NCBI GenBank assembly: GCA_020431995.1
Contig: JAGQHE010000010.1
Coordinates: 1 to 55,827, forward strand
Origin: Candidatus Nitrosopumilus sp.
GTDB taxonomy: Archaea > Thermoproteota > Nitrososphaeria > Nitrososphaerales > Nitrosopumilaceae
Direction: 5' to 3'
DNA: 55,827 bases
A program made the position numbers and the translations under genes. The notes under the pieces were generated by a model that had not been told where the DNA came from, did not search any database, and saw nothing but the letters and a program-made list of their open reading frames with translations. Positions 16,603 through 23,885 of the stretch are shown one piece after another (positions within the stretch are counted from its first letter, which is position 1; each line of letters begins with the position of its first letter).

Positions 16603-16922
16603 CCCAATTTTTTTGGGTTTGGGCTGTTGTTCACCTGATTATTAATTTGTTCAGCCATAAAATGGTTGGAAACATTAACTTTAACATCGTTTACACCATC
16701 TACCTTCAAAAGGTTGTCGTGAATGTCTTGACAAATCTTAAAACCGAATACTGCTGGACAGAATGGGCTAGTGAGATGTAAATCCACTTTAACATTACTG
16801 TTGTTGATGTCTACTTCGTCAATTAATTCCAATTCAACAATAGATGTATTGATTTCAGGATCTACGATCTTTGATAACTCATCAAATAATTTCACTCGTA
16901 GCTGCTTGATATCTTGACTCAT
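16599..16922 (-). CDS. DUF59/MIP18-family Fe-S cluster assembly protein
   Basis: About 107 residues with the family pattern LSKIVDPEINTSIVELELI (the DPE motif), then DLHLTSPFCPAVFGF, which replaces the common T-x-x-x-C-P stretch and keeps the reactive cysteine, and a C-terminal VKVNVS strand. Related SufT/PaaD/MIP18 proteins help load iron-sulfur clusters onto target proteins. The ATG at 16922 is chosen over one 11 codons upstream because the promoter TATA box would otherwise lie inside the coding sequence. It is convergent with sdhB, whose product needs three clusters, and shares one TATA box with argH. Confidence 0.82.
   Translation of the reverse strand: MSQDIKQLRVKLFDELSKIVDPEINTSIVELELIDEVDINNSNVKVDLHLTSPFCPAVFGFKICQDIHDNLLKVDGVNDVKVNVSNHFMAEQINNQVNNSPNPKKLG
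16601..16625. terminator. Hairpin at the sdhB/DUF59 convergent overlap
   Basis: AGCCCAA and TTTGGGCT form an inverted repeat around a T-rich loop, exactly where the two convergent genes overlap. It could end transcription in both directions; low certainty because archaeal terminators are mainly U-tracts. Confidence 0.3.
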
Positions 16923-16942
16923 GTCGGCAAAAGCGTCGATGC

Positions 16943-16950
16943 TATATATA
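16943..16950. promoter_or_regulatory. Shared bidirectional TATA box (DUF59 gene and argH)
   Basis: The perfectly palindromic TATATATA has its centre 24.5 nt from the DUF59 ATG on the minus strand and 25.5 nt from the argH ATG on the plus strand. No other AT box lies at the right place for either gene. One element therefore seems to serve two leaderless genes. Confidence 0.6.
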
Positions 16951-16971
16951 ACCATTTTAGAACCTTAGATA

Positions 16972-18432
16972 ATGTATCGTTCACGTCTTGATACTGATTT
17001 GAGTGATATTACTTTAGATTATGTTTCATCAATTAACGATGACTCTGATATCGCGTTTTATGATATTATTGGGAGTCAAGCTCACGTATTGATGCTATTC
17101 CAAAATAACATCATAACAAAAAATGATGCCAAAAAGATCTTGTCATCCTTAGAAACACTGAAAAATGAAAAATTTGATTCAGCGTCTGGAGCAGAAGATA
17201 TTCATGAATTAATTGAATCTATGGTCATAGCAAAGACCGGAATGGCAAGTGGGGGGAAAATGCACACCGCAAGATCACGTAATGATCAAGTTGCCTTGGA
17301 TATTCGCATGAAGATCAGAGATGATGCCAACATTATCTGTAACTGTCTTTTAGACACTATTGAAGCTCTAGTCTCGGTAGCAAAAGATCATCAAAAAACA
17401 ATCATGCCGCTTTATACTCATCTTCAACAAGCTCAAGCTGGTCTTTTTTCTCATTATCTTCTGGCACATGCAGATGTCTTGTTTAGGGATTTTCAAAGAC
17501 TGTTTGGAACCTTTGAGCGAATAAACCAGAGTCCACTTGGGGCAGGACCTGTAGGCGGAACTAGCATCCAAATTGATAGACATACAACTGCAAGGATGTT
17601 GGGTTTTGATGGTCTAGTTGAAAATTCTATTGACGCAACAAGCACACGAGATTTTGTAGCAGAGTACGTTGCAATGCTTTCGATCCTGATGACTAATCTA
17701 AGTAAGATCTCTGAAGATTTTATAATTTGGTCGACTTCGGAATTTTCTTTTATTGAGATATCTGATGAGTTTACGTCACCCTCAAGTGTGATGCCACAAA
17801 AAAAGAACCCTGATATTTTAGAACTAACCAGAGGAAAAACTGCTGAAGTCATAGGAAATCTCACTTCAATTCTAACCACAATCAAAGGCCTAGCATCTGG
17901 ATACGGTCGTGACTTGCAACAAATAAAATCCTCTATTTGGTCCACATCAAAAACATCTATCGATGCGTTACTAATTTTAAAATCTGTATTTCTTACAATG
18001 AAAGTAAATGAAAAACAAATGAAAAAAGTTACCGAATCAAGTAACCTAATTGCGTTAGACATCGCTGAAAAATTAGTTCTGGAAGGAATACCATTTCGTG
18101 TAACCCATAAAATTGCAGGAATATTGGTTCAACTTGCTCATAATTCAAAAAAACCAATCTCCAAACTAACTCAAATGGAAGTTGAAAAATCCGTATCTGA
18201 TACTAAAGTTGATCCAAAAATTGTTTCAAAAATTATCTCCACTACAACCGTTGTTTCCTCCCTTAAGGCTAGAAAATCATTTGGTTCCTCAGGATATCAG
18301 GAACAAAAAAGAATGATTTCTGATAGGATTCATAAAATCAATCAATATAGAGCAGATGTGTCAAAAAGAGAAAATAAAATTAGTTCGTCAATTGAAGATT
18401 TACTGAAACAAGTAAATGAGATTATCCTGTGA
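16972..18432 (+). CDS. argH: Argininosuccinate lyase
   Basis: 486 residues; splits argininosuccinate to arginine and fumarate. Seen: KMHTARSRNDQVALD near 96-111, the THLQQAQ segment with the catalytic-type histidine near 145, and the fumarase-superfamily signature SSVMPQKKNPD near 272-282 with the flexible catalytic loop. Length is normal (450-500). It is a leaderless gene from the shared TATA box and stands outside any arginine operon in this window. Fumarate released here can re-enter the cycle served by the nearby succinate dehydrogenase. Confidence 0.95.
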   Translation: MYRSRLDTDLSDITLDYVSSINDDSDIAFYDIIGSQAHVLMLFQNNIITKNDAKKILSSLETLKNEKFDSASGAEDIHELIESMVIAKTGMASGGKMHTARSRNDQVALDIRMKIRDDANIICNCLLDTIEALVSVAKDHQKTIMPLYTHLQQAQAGLFSHYLLAHADVLFRDFQRLFGTFERINQSPLGAGPVGGTSIQIDRHTTARMLGFDGLVENSIDATSTRDFVAEYVAMLSILMTNLSKISEDFIIWSTSEFSFIEISDEFTSPSSVMPQKKNPDILELTRGKTAEVIGNLTSILTTIKGLASGYGRDLQQIKSSIWSTSKTSIDALLILKSVFLTMKVNEKQMKKVTESSNLIALDIAEKLVLEGIPFRVTHKIAGILVQLAHNSKKPISKLTQMEVEKSVSDTKVDPKIVSKIISTTTVVSSLKARKSFGSSGYQEQKRMISDRIHKINQYRADVSKRENKISSSIEDLLKQVNEIIL

Positions 18433-18451
18433 ACAAAATAAAGAAAAGTAG

Positions 18452-18525
18452 CGGGTCTAAAGGGATTCGGACCCTTGACAACCGGATTAAAAGTCCGGTG
18501 CGCTACCTGGCTGCGCCATAGACCC
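18452..18525 (-). tRNA. tRNA-Lys (TTT anticodon)
   Basis: Acceptor GGGTCTA/TAGACCC, anticodon stem CCGGA/TCCGG with loop CTTTTAA (TTT), T-stem AAGGG/CCCTT. The T-loop is TCCGAAT: position 55, almost always U and modified to pseudouridine, is C. Discriminator G; no CCA encoded. No intron. Confidence 0.95.
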
Positions 18526-18544
18526 TCACAAAAATGCTTACCGT

Positions 18545-18552
18545 GTATAATT
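18545..18552 (-). promoter_or_regulatory. TATA box of tRNA-Lys
   Basis: Minus-strand AATTATAC centred about 24 nt before the tRNA 5' end. Confidence 0.45.
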
Positions 18553-18620
18553 TAGTCTTTTACAAAAAATTTTGTCGTGACAGAAACTTTTAATCTGGCA
18601 ATCTGACTCAATCAACTTGT

Positions 18621-18695
18621 GCCCTTGTAGTATAGCCCGGTCTAGAATTCGGCCCTGTCACGGCTGAGACGCGTGTTCAAATCCCGCCGAGGGCG
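18621..18695 (+). tRNA. tRNA-Asp (GTC anticodon)
   Basis: Acceptor GCCCTTG/CGAGGGC, anticodon stem CGGCC/GGCTG with loop CTGTCAC (GTC), T-loop TTCAAAT. The T-stem GCGTG/CCCGC has a U52:C62 mismatch, and the D-stem has an A12:A23 mismatch. CCA follows the G discriminator in the genome. TTTTAATC about 29 nt upstream is a plausible TATA box. Confidence 0.92.
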
Positions 18696-18833
18696 CCATA
18701 TTTTCTTTTAATCTGTTAATTTAAAAATTATTTTGCATCGATCACGTTTTCATCTGTGAATATTGTGCAAAAATGAGCATATTGCATTCATCTCACAAGA
18801 ATATTAAAATTCAGGCAATTTTAGTAAAATTTG

Positions 18834-19544
18834 ATGTCTGAAGAGAAAAAAGATTCTGAAGTAGACGCAAAACCTATTGAAGATTCAGCATCTGAAAAAC
18901 CCTCTTCGGATGAGACTGCAAAGCTTGAGGCAGTCGCTAAGGAAGCAGAAGCTGCAGCAAACGCAGTAGCAAAAGCAGAAGCTGCAGCGAAAGCGGTTGA
19001 AGAAGCGGAGCTTGCAGTGAAAGAAGCCCTTGCAAAAGCAGAATCTGCAAAGGCAGAAGCAGAAGCTGCCGCTGAGGAAGAATACAAAGCAATTGCAGCT
19101 GAAGTCAAAGCTGATACCGCTAAAAAATCTGATTTTACATTTAAGAGGCAGGGAGAAGAAATTTTCAGAAGAGAAATGGGCGAACCTGAATTTTTCTTAG
19201 ATAAAAAAGATCGATTCCCACGACCGATACTTACACAAGAGCAACAGGAATCTCTAACAAGGCATGCTGAGACCCCACAAGATCAAACACCTGCATACAT
19301 TCCTGAACATGTTCTGAGCCCTGAGTTTGCCGGTGTTTCAAACTATGAACGCGGAGTTGATTCGTTTTTGGAAGAAACTAAGCAAAAACTTGAGAATTTA
19401 AAAAATAATCCTGATGCGACTGAAAAAGAAATCCGAGATGTTGAAAATGAGATCATTTACTTGGAGTCACTACATGAGAATTTTTATCTTGGCATGAATG
19501 TTTTCCGAACAGCTAAAGGCGGAAGGGATAAAATCAAAGCATAA
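18834..19544 (+). CDS. Ala/Glu-rich coiled-coil protein, unknown function
   Basis: 236 residues, no recognised domain. Residues about 1-30 are acidic and Ser-rich. Residues about 25-95 form one long Ala/Glu/Lys heptad-like helix made of near-repeats of AEAAA and AKAE. A folded-looking part with aromatic and Pro residues follows (KRQGEEIFRREMGEPEFF, FPRPILTQEQQ, AYIPEHVLSPEF), then a second charged coil (FLEETKQKLENLKN) and a basic end. No signal peptide. The ATG is chosen over a TTG one codon upstream. The gene ends 12 nt before the glutamyl-tRNA reductase homologue and is probably co-transcribed with it, so a role with that protein is possible but unproven. Confidence 0.75.
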   Translation: MSEEKKDSEVDAKPIEDSASEKPSSDETAKLEAVAKEAEAAANAVAKAEAAAKAVEEAELAVKEALAKAESAKAEAEAAAEEEYKAIAAEVKADTAKKSDFTFKRQGEEIFRREMGEPEFFLDKKDRFPRPILTQEQQESLTRHAETPQDQTPAYIPEHVLSPEFAGVSNYERGVDSFLEETKQKLENLKNNPDATEKEIRDVENEIIYLESLHENFYLGMNVFRTAKGGRDKIKA

Positions 19545-19556
19545 CAGGTGAATGGG

Positions 19557-20633
19557 TTGAGTCAAATATCCTTTGATGTTATGAACGCGAGAGTAACTTT
19601 CAAAAATGTTCCAATACACACGATTTCTAAATTTGCTTTCAAAGATGTTACTGCAGCATGTAATGAATTTAAAAAAATTCCGGGTGTTGAGGAATGTATC
19701 ATCATTCAAACGGCAACTAGAGTTGAAATCTTTACTGTGAGTAACATTGAAACTGAAGATTCTCCAGATGCAAGAAGACCCGAAGGCAAAACACTTTTGT
19801 TAAATAAAATTAAAGATACTTGGGTATCTTTGTCATCATTAGAACAAATTGATATTGATCATTTTGATCAAACCCTTGAAGTTTACAAAGGTGATGATGT
19901 CTATCTGCATCTTTTACGACTGGCTTCTGGATTGGATTCATTAGTTGTTGGATGGCAAAGCGTTTTTGATGACATTGTTCAGGCATTAACAAATGCAAAG
20001 AATGCAGGCGTGTCCGGTAGAGTTCTCAATAAATTATTTGATAGTGTAATTAGACTAGCCGCACGAATGAGAGATACTACTGGAATAGCAAAAGATGTTG
20101 TTTCTTTAGGTGATGTGGCTATAAAATTGGTTGACGAAAAGGCAGGTCTTGACTCCAAGAAGAAAGTACTTGTAATTGGTACTGGTGAATCTGCAGCAAT
20201 GCTTGCAAAAACTTTGGGTAAAAAAGGAATTTCATTTGATGTGACAAGTCGAACTCTAGATCGTGCCACCGGGTTTACAACACTCCTTGGTGGAACTCCT
20301 GTAGATTTTAATGATGTTTTGGCAGGATTTGATAAATATGATATTGTTTTTGTTGCAACAACCTCTGACTATTTCTTGATCACATTTGATAGAATTCGTT
20401 TAGTTATGGAAGAAAAGAAAAAGGGCACATTGATTTTAGATTTATCTGATCCTAGAACTGTGGATGAAGGAATTACTGCACTTCCAGGAATAAAATTGCT
20501 GTTTAGAGATCAAATTGCAGAAATTTATGATGAGAGTGTCAAATCTAGAACTGGTATTATTCCTGCAGTAGAGAAGATTATTGAAAAAGAATTACCTGTT
20601 TTATCTGCTAGAATGAAAAGACTGGATGCTTAA
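19557..20633 (+). CDS. hemA: Glutamyl-tRNA reductase homologue lacking the catalytic cysteine
   Basis: About 358 residues in the GluTR family, which makes glutamate-1-semialdehyde for haem and cobalamin. Seen: the substrate-domain histidine region LHLLRLASGLDSLVVG near 116-131, the NADP fold VLVIGTGESAAML near 206, ILDLSDPRTVDEG near 296, and a C-terminal dimerisation helix. The usual S-T-C-N-R-x-E motif is QTATRVE here: the catalytic Cys is Ala53 and the following Asn is Thr. The GEPQI loop is also altered (GWQSV). Either this is a non-catalytic paralogue or it works by another route. TTG at 19557 is chosen because AGGTGA, a strong Shine-Dalgarno, lies 5 nt upstream; GTG at 19548 is the alternative. 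Confidence 0.8.
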   Translation: MSQISFDVMNARVTFKNVPIHTISKFAFKDVTAACNEFKKIPGVEECIIIQTATRVEIFTVSNIETEDSPDARRPEGKTLLLNKIKDTWVSLSSLEQIDIDHFDQTLEVYKGDDVYLHLLRLASGLDSLVVGWQSVFDDIVQALTNAKNAGVSGRVLNKLFDSVIRLAARMRDTTGIAKDVVSLGDVAIKLVDEKAGLDSKKKVLVIGTGESAAMLAKTLGKKGISFDVTSRTLDRATGFTTLLGGTPVDFNDVLAGFDKYDIVFVATTSDYFLITFDRIRLVMEEKKKGTLILDLSDPRTVDEGITALPGIKLLFRDQIAEIYDESVKSRTGIIPAVEKIIEKELPVLSARMKRLDA

Positions 20634-20638
20634 TTTTG

Positions 20639-20806
20639 TTATAATCCTTGCTTTCTTAAAAGAAACTGCATAATGGCTTCTTTAGAATAATCTATTCCGT
20701 GTTCTTCATCAGTATGGGTTCTAAACTCGTCAATAACACTTTCCATTTCCCCTTCTGCTACAAAATCACATTCAAATCCATAATCATTGCACTTGAGTTT
20801 TGCCAT
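20639..20806 (-). CDS. DUF1059-like small Cys protein
   Basis: 55 residues: MAKLKCNDYGFECDFVAEG, then a helix ending H-T-x-x-E-H-x-I and a Lys-rich C-terminus. This fits the DUF1059 family of small proteins with a Cys pair about 8 apart and an HxxxxH-like segment, suggesting a bound metal ion. Function unknown. The ATG at 20806 is preferred over one 7 codons upstream because a TATA box sits 23-24 nt before it. Convergent with hemA, 5 nt apart. Confidence 0.7.
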   Translation of the reverse strand: MAKLKCNDYGFECDFVAEGEMESVIDEFRTHTDEEHGIDYSKEAIMQFLLRKQGL

Positions 20807-20825
20807 ACTTTGTAGAAAAATAATC

Positions 20826-20833
20826 AATATAAA
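20826..20833 (-). promoter_or_regulatory. TATA box of the DUF1059 gene
   Basis: Minus-strand TTTATATT centred 23.5 nt before the ATG at 20806; it decides the start choice. Confidence 0.55.
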
Positions 20834-20911
20834 AATCCACAGGTATGAACGATCTGATGGTAACTTTCTAAATTCACAAAAATGAAAATTTATTATTGTT
20901 GGTATGAAACT

Positions 20912-21754
20912 CTATCCGTATGACTCGTATTTGATGCCAAAACTACCGTCTGGCTTTTTCTCATGTTCTGTAACAAACCCTTTTGGACCTAGATAATCAA
21001 TTACACCGTCAATAGTCCCTTGGTATCCGCAAATGTAAATGATTGTGTTTTCTGGAGTTAATGCTTCTCCCACCATTTCCTCTACTGGTGATAATCCCGT
21101 TTTTTTATCCGGTGCAAAAAATGATTCCACTCTGCCGACATGACCGTTCCATGATCTATTGAAAAATTCTTTCGGTCTACTGATTGCAGCTCTGTATCTA
21201 AAATTCCATTGGTCTCTTCCTCTTCTCTCGCTTTCCAATTCCAAATCTGTTAAAAGACGTTTGTAGCTTAATTCATCCACATAGCTTGCACCGTGGAGTA
21301 TTACCACTTCACGTTTATCGTTGGTATCGTGAAAATGTTTTGCAAATGCAATAAATGGTGCTAGCCCTGTACCTCCACCTACACAAATCACCCGTCTGTT
21401 GTCTTTTTGTCCGTTAGGCAACTTGTCACTAATTTGTAATGCAGTTCCAGTTGGGTCGCCAAGATATACTTCATCACCAACACTTAGATAAAATAATTCA
21501 GTTGTGACTCTACCTGGAAGTGGTTTTCTTACCCATCTAATTACAAATTCAAAATAATCCCTATTCTCTGCATGCGATGCAATAGAATATGCTCTTCTGA
21601 CTATCTTTTTTTCTGATGGTATTGGAAGACCTATTGTCAAAAACTGACCTGTCTTATATTGAGGCATTCCTTTTTCTGGAACCAATCTTATAATCACAAG
21701 ATCTTCTTTTAGCAGCTCTCTGTAAATGACCTTTGCTTTCATTTCAGATACCAT
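20912..21754 (-). CDS. Ferredoxin-NADP reductase-like FAD/NAD(P) flavoprotein (paralogue 2)
   Basis: 280 residues, clearly a duplicate of the flavoprotein gene at 8493-9338. It shares RRAYSIASH, the WVRKPLPGR segment, GGGTGLAPF, HGASYVDELSYK, the AAISRP segment and the KYESYG tail. Differences cluster in the surface before the NAD(P) domain (for example YLGDPTGTALQISDKL here) and in the loop before the last domain, so partner or cofactor choice may differ. It probably exchanges electrons between NAD(P)H and ferredoxin. A TATA-like TATTTATC lies about 28 nt before the ATG. Confidence 0.85.
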   Translation of the reverse strand: MVSEMKAKVIYRELLKEDLVIIRLVPEKGMPQYKTGQFLTIGLPIPSEKKIVRRAYSIASHAENRDYFEFVIRWVRKPLPGRVTTELFYLSVGDEVYLGDPTGTALQISDKLPNGQKDNRRVICVGGGTGLAPFIAFAKHFHDTNDKREVVILHGASYVDELSYKRLLTDLELESERRGRDQWNFRYRAAISRPKEFFNRSWNGHVGRVESFFAPDKKTGLSPVEEMVGEALTPENTIIYICGYQGTIDGVIDYLGPKGFVTEHEKKPDGSFGIKYESYG

Positions 21755-21857
21755 ACAAGAAGTTTTTTCGTGACTTTGGATAAATATATTTCTGTCATGA
21801 TCTGATTCACAAATTAGATAATTGTTCTAAAATGCCAAATTAGCTGTAAAACTAATC

Positions 21858-21880
21858 ATCAACATTCAATTAGTGTTGAT
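21858..21880. terminator. Inverted repeat downstream of the inositol monophosphatase gene
   Basis: ATCAACA and TGTTGAT form a perfect 7-bp stem around a 9-nt AT-rich loop, 7 nt after the phosphatase stop on the minus strand. A terminator hairpin is possible; an operator for the downstream flavoprotein gene is less likely because it lies about 80 nt before that gene's TATA box. Confidence 0.3.
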
Positions 21881-21886
21881 ACTACA

Positions 21887-22687
21887 CTACTGATCTATCA
21901 GTTTTGTTATTTCATCAAGAATTTTCTGATTTGAAGCAGCAATAAAGGAAATTCTTGTTTCATAGCTTAGGTCTGCATCTAATGGATTCAAGTCCACATC
22001 AAGCAGAAGACCACCTGCTTCCTTGATGATTATATACCCTGCTGCAATATCTTGAATTCTAATCTTTCCTCTTAAATCAATAAAAACATCAATCACTCCT
22101 CTAGCTAAAAATGCCATTTCTAGAGCATTTGCTCCAAAGTGCCTGGTATGTTCATGCTCTTCATATATTGGAGATAATCGTTTCATTAACTTTGATGATG
22201 CGCCAGATGTATTGATTCCAATTATTTTGTATATTGGATATTCATTGTGTACTTTGATTTGTTTTCCATCAAAAAACGATCCCTTGTTTTTTGAAGCCCA
22301 ATACATTTCACCACTTGATAAATCTGTGATTATCCCATCTGTGACAAAACTAAGCTTATCCTCTGTTGCAAATGCCAGCGAACTACAAAAAAATGGCACA
22401 CCTCTAACTGCATTAGCCGAACCGTCAATTGCATCCATGATGATATAGCCCTTAGACCTATTTGATAACTCGACTCGTCCACACTCTTCACCTAAAACAA
22501 TGCATTCAAAATTAATCTCCTTTAGATAATCTAAAACAGTTTTTTCAGCAATAATGTCTATGCTCCTTGAAATATCTCCTCCTGCACCAATGCCAAAATC
22601 ACCTGCAGCATGTTCAGTGCCTGCAATGCCTTTTACATTTTCATAAATTCTTTTTGAAGCTTCACGAAGAATCTCCATTGTCTCCAT
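21887..22687 (-). CDS. suhB: Inositol monophosphatase/fructose-1,6-bisphosphatase family protein
   Basis: 266 residues; Mg-dependent sugar or inositol phosphatase. Family motifs are visible: LGEECG near 60-66 (metal-binding Glu pair), MDAIDGSANAVRG near 83-95 (the DPxDGT/S motif with Ala for Pro) and IQDIAAGYIIIKEAGG near 210-225. In archaea such enzymes often hydrolyse both inositol-1-phosphate and fructose-1,6-bisphosphate; which applies here cannot be told by eye. A TATA box lies 24-25 nt before the ATG. It stands alone, divergent from the unknown-RFC operon. Confidence 0.88.
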   Translation of the reverse strand: METMEILREASKRIYENVKGIAGTEHAAGDFGIGAGGDISRSIDIIAEKTVLDYLKEINFECIVLGEECGRVELSNRSKGYIIMDAIDGSANAVRGVPFFCSSLAFATEDKLSFVTDGIITDLSSGEMYWASKNKGSFFDGKQIKVHNEYPIYKIIGINTSGASSKLMKRLSPIYEEHEHTRHFGANALEMAFLARGVIDVFIDLRGKIRIQDIAAGYIIIKEAGGLLLDVDLNPLDADLSYETRISFIAASNQKILDEITKLIDQ

Positions 22688-22707
22688 ATTCCGAATTCAT
22701 TTATTCG

Positions 22708-22715
22708 TAATTTAA
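22708..22715 (-). promoter_or_regulatory. TATA box of the inositol monophosphatase gene
   Basis: Minus-strand TTAAATTA centred 24.5 nt before the ATG (leaderless). Confidence 0.5.
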
Positions 22716-22742
22716 GTGAAGAAACCATTTGTTTTGAAAGCA

Positions 22743-22750
22743 TAAATAAC
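22743..22750 (+). promoter_or_regulatory. TATA box of the unknown gene upstream of rfcL
   Basis: TAAATAAC centred 23.5 nt before the GTG start codon at 22770. It supports that GTG as a leaderless start and drives the three-gene operon. Confidence 0.5.
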
Positions 22751-22769
22751 AATAAGGAAGCTATCGATT

Positions 22770-23885
22770 GTGAGTGGCAAAGATCAATCTGTCATAAGCA
22801 AAGAAGCTTTGATGAGCACAAAACCTGGAAAACAAATAATGAAACAGGCTTTATTCAAATCAAAAGGCTACAAATTATTTACCAAATACAAAGAAGAGAC
22901 AGAAGATGAATTTCCAAATTTTGCAGAAAGATTCGCCAGAGGCTTATTTCACGAAATAAAGTCTGATTCTGATCCCAATTTCACGCAACAAGCATTTGGT
23001 AATGAAGTAGGTTCTACAGAGATAATACTCAACTCCTCTGAAATTGCGCCTATAAAATCAAAATTAGAAAGTTACGATGTCTTAAAAGATAGGGTAAATC
23101 GAATTTTAGATTCCAATTTTGTAAAAATGACTTTTCCTGTTTTTAATGGGCTATTTGATGGCGCAGCTGATTATTCTGGAAGAAATAGCCCTCAATTAAA
23201 ACAAGATGTAGTTGAAGGCCATATGCTTGCAATTGATCTTAGTGAACCAATGGATCGAATTGTAGACAAAGATGAAGATTTAGATTTTCTGGATGATTAC
23301 AAACTAATGAATCCATATATTTTGAAGTTAGCTAGAGACAAAATCTCTAAAGGAGGCGATCAAGTTCTGAAAGAATTTGAAGAAGGATTCAAGGATGCAA
23401 GAATTGGGCAATACTTGGATGAAAAATTAAAATCAAAACCAACAAGGATAACCGAAGAAGAATTAACATTATCCTACAAGAAATATCGTTCGGTTATGGG
23501 AACTGCTGGTAGAAACATGGCTCTAGCAGAACGACCCCTAGGTGAAATTTTCTATCTAGGGATGGCAAGAGCTGCCGAAGGAGTTGGATGTGGAAATGAA
23601 ATTGAAGACTCGATTAAAAATGGATTTGTAAAAATTCCTTCATGGCCACTTTATTACTCATTATTGGCAAATGATGTAAAAAAAGGATTTGAGATTACTT
23701 TGGAAAAAAGTACTCTCTATCTACAAGATGCTCGACTTGCACTTGAATTATTGCCTGAAGGGTTTTCTTACAAAGAATTTTTAGAATTTTTATTCTTGAC
23801 TGTGGAACATTATAATCAATACTGGTACAATAAACTACTAAAGGCTAACAAATGGTCAGAATTTGAATCTAAACTTCCCAAGTGA
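22770..23885 (+). CDS. Conserved-looking archaeal protein of unknown function in the rfcL operon
   Basis: 371 residues, predicted soluble and mostly helical; I do not recognise a family. Notable segments: basic KPGKQIMKQALFKSKGYKLF near the N-terminus, acidic DKDEDLDFLDD near 170, LSYKKYRSVMGTAGRNMALAERPLGEIFYLGMARAAEGVGC (cited as a region near 235-275) with invariant-looking Gly, and an aromatic C-terminus with HYNQYWYNKLLKANKW. The start is GTG, supported by a TATA box. Its stop overlaps the GTG of the clamp-loader gene, so it is translationally coupled to a replication protein. A DNA-replication or repair role is an inference from context only. Confidence 0.72.
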   Translation: MSGKDQSVISKEALMSTKPGKQIMKQALFKSKGYKLFTKYKEETEDEFPNFAERFARGLFHEIKSDSDPNFTQQAFGNEVGSTEIILNSSEIAPIKSKLESYDVLKDRVNRILDSNFVKMTFPVFNGLFDGAADYSGRNSPQLKQDVVEGHMLAIDLSEPMDRIVDKDEDLDFLDDYKLMNPYILKLARDKISKGGDQVLKEFEEGFKDARIGQYLDEKLKSKPTRITEEELTLSYKKYRSVMGTAGRNMALAERPLGEIFYLGMARAAEGVGCGNEIEDSIKNGFVKIPSWPLYYSLLANDVKKGFEITLEKSTLYLQDARLALELLPEGFSYKEFLEFLFLTVEHYNQYWYNKLLKANKWSEFESKLPK

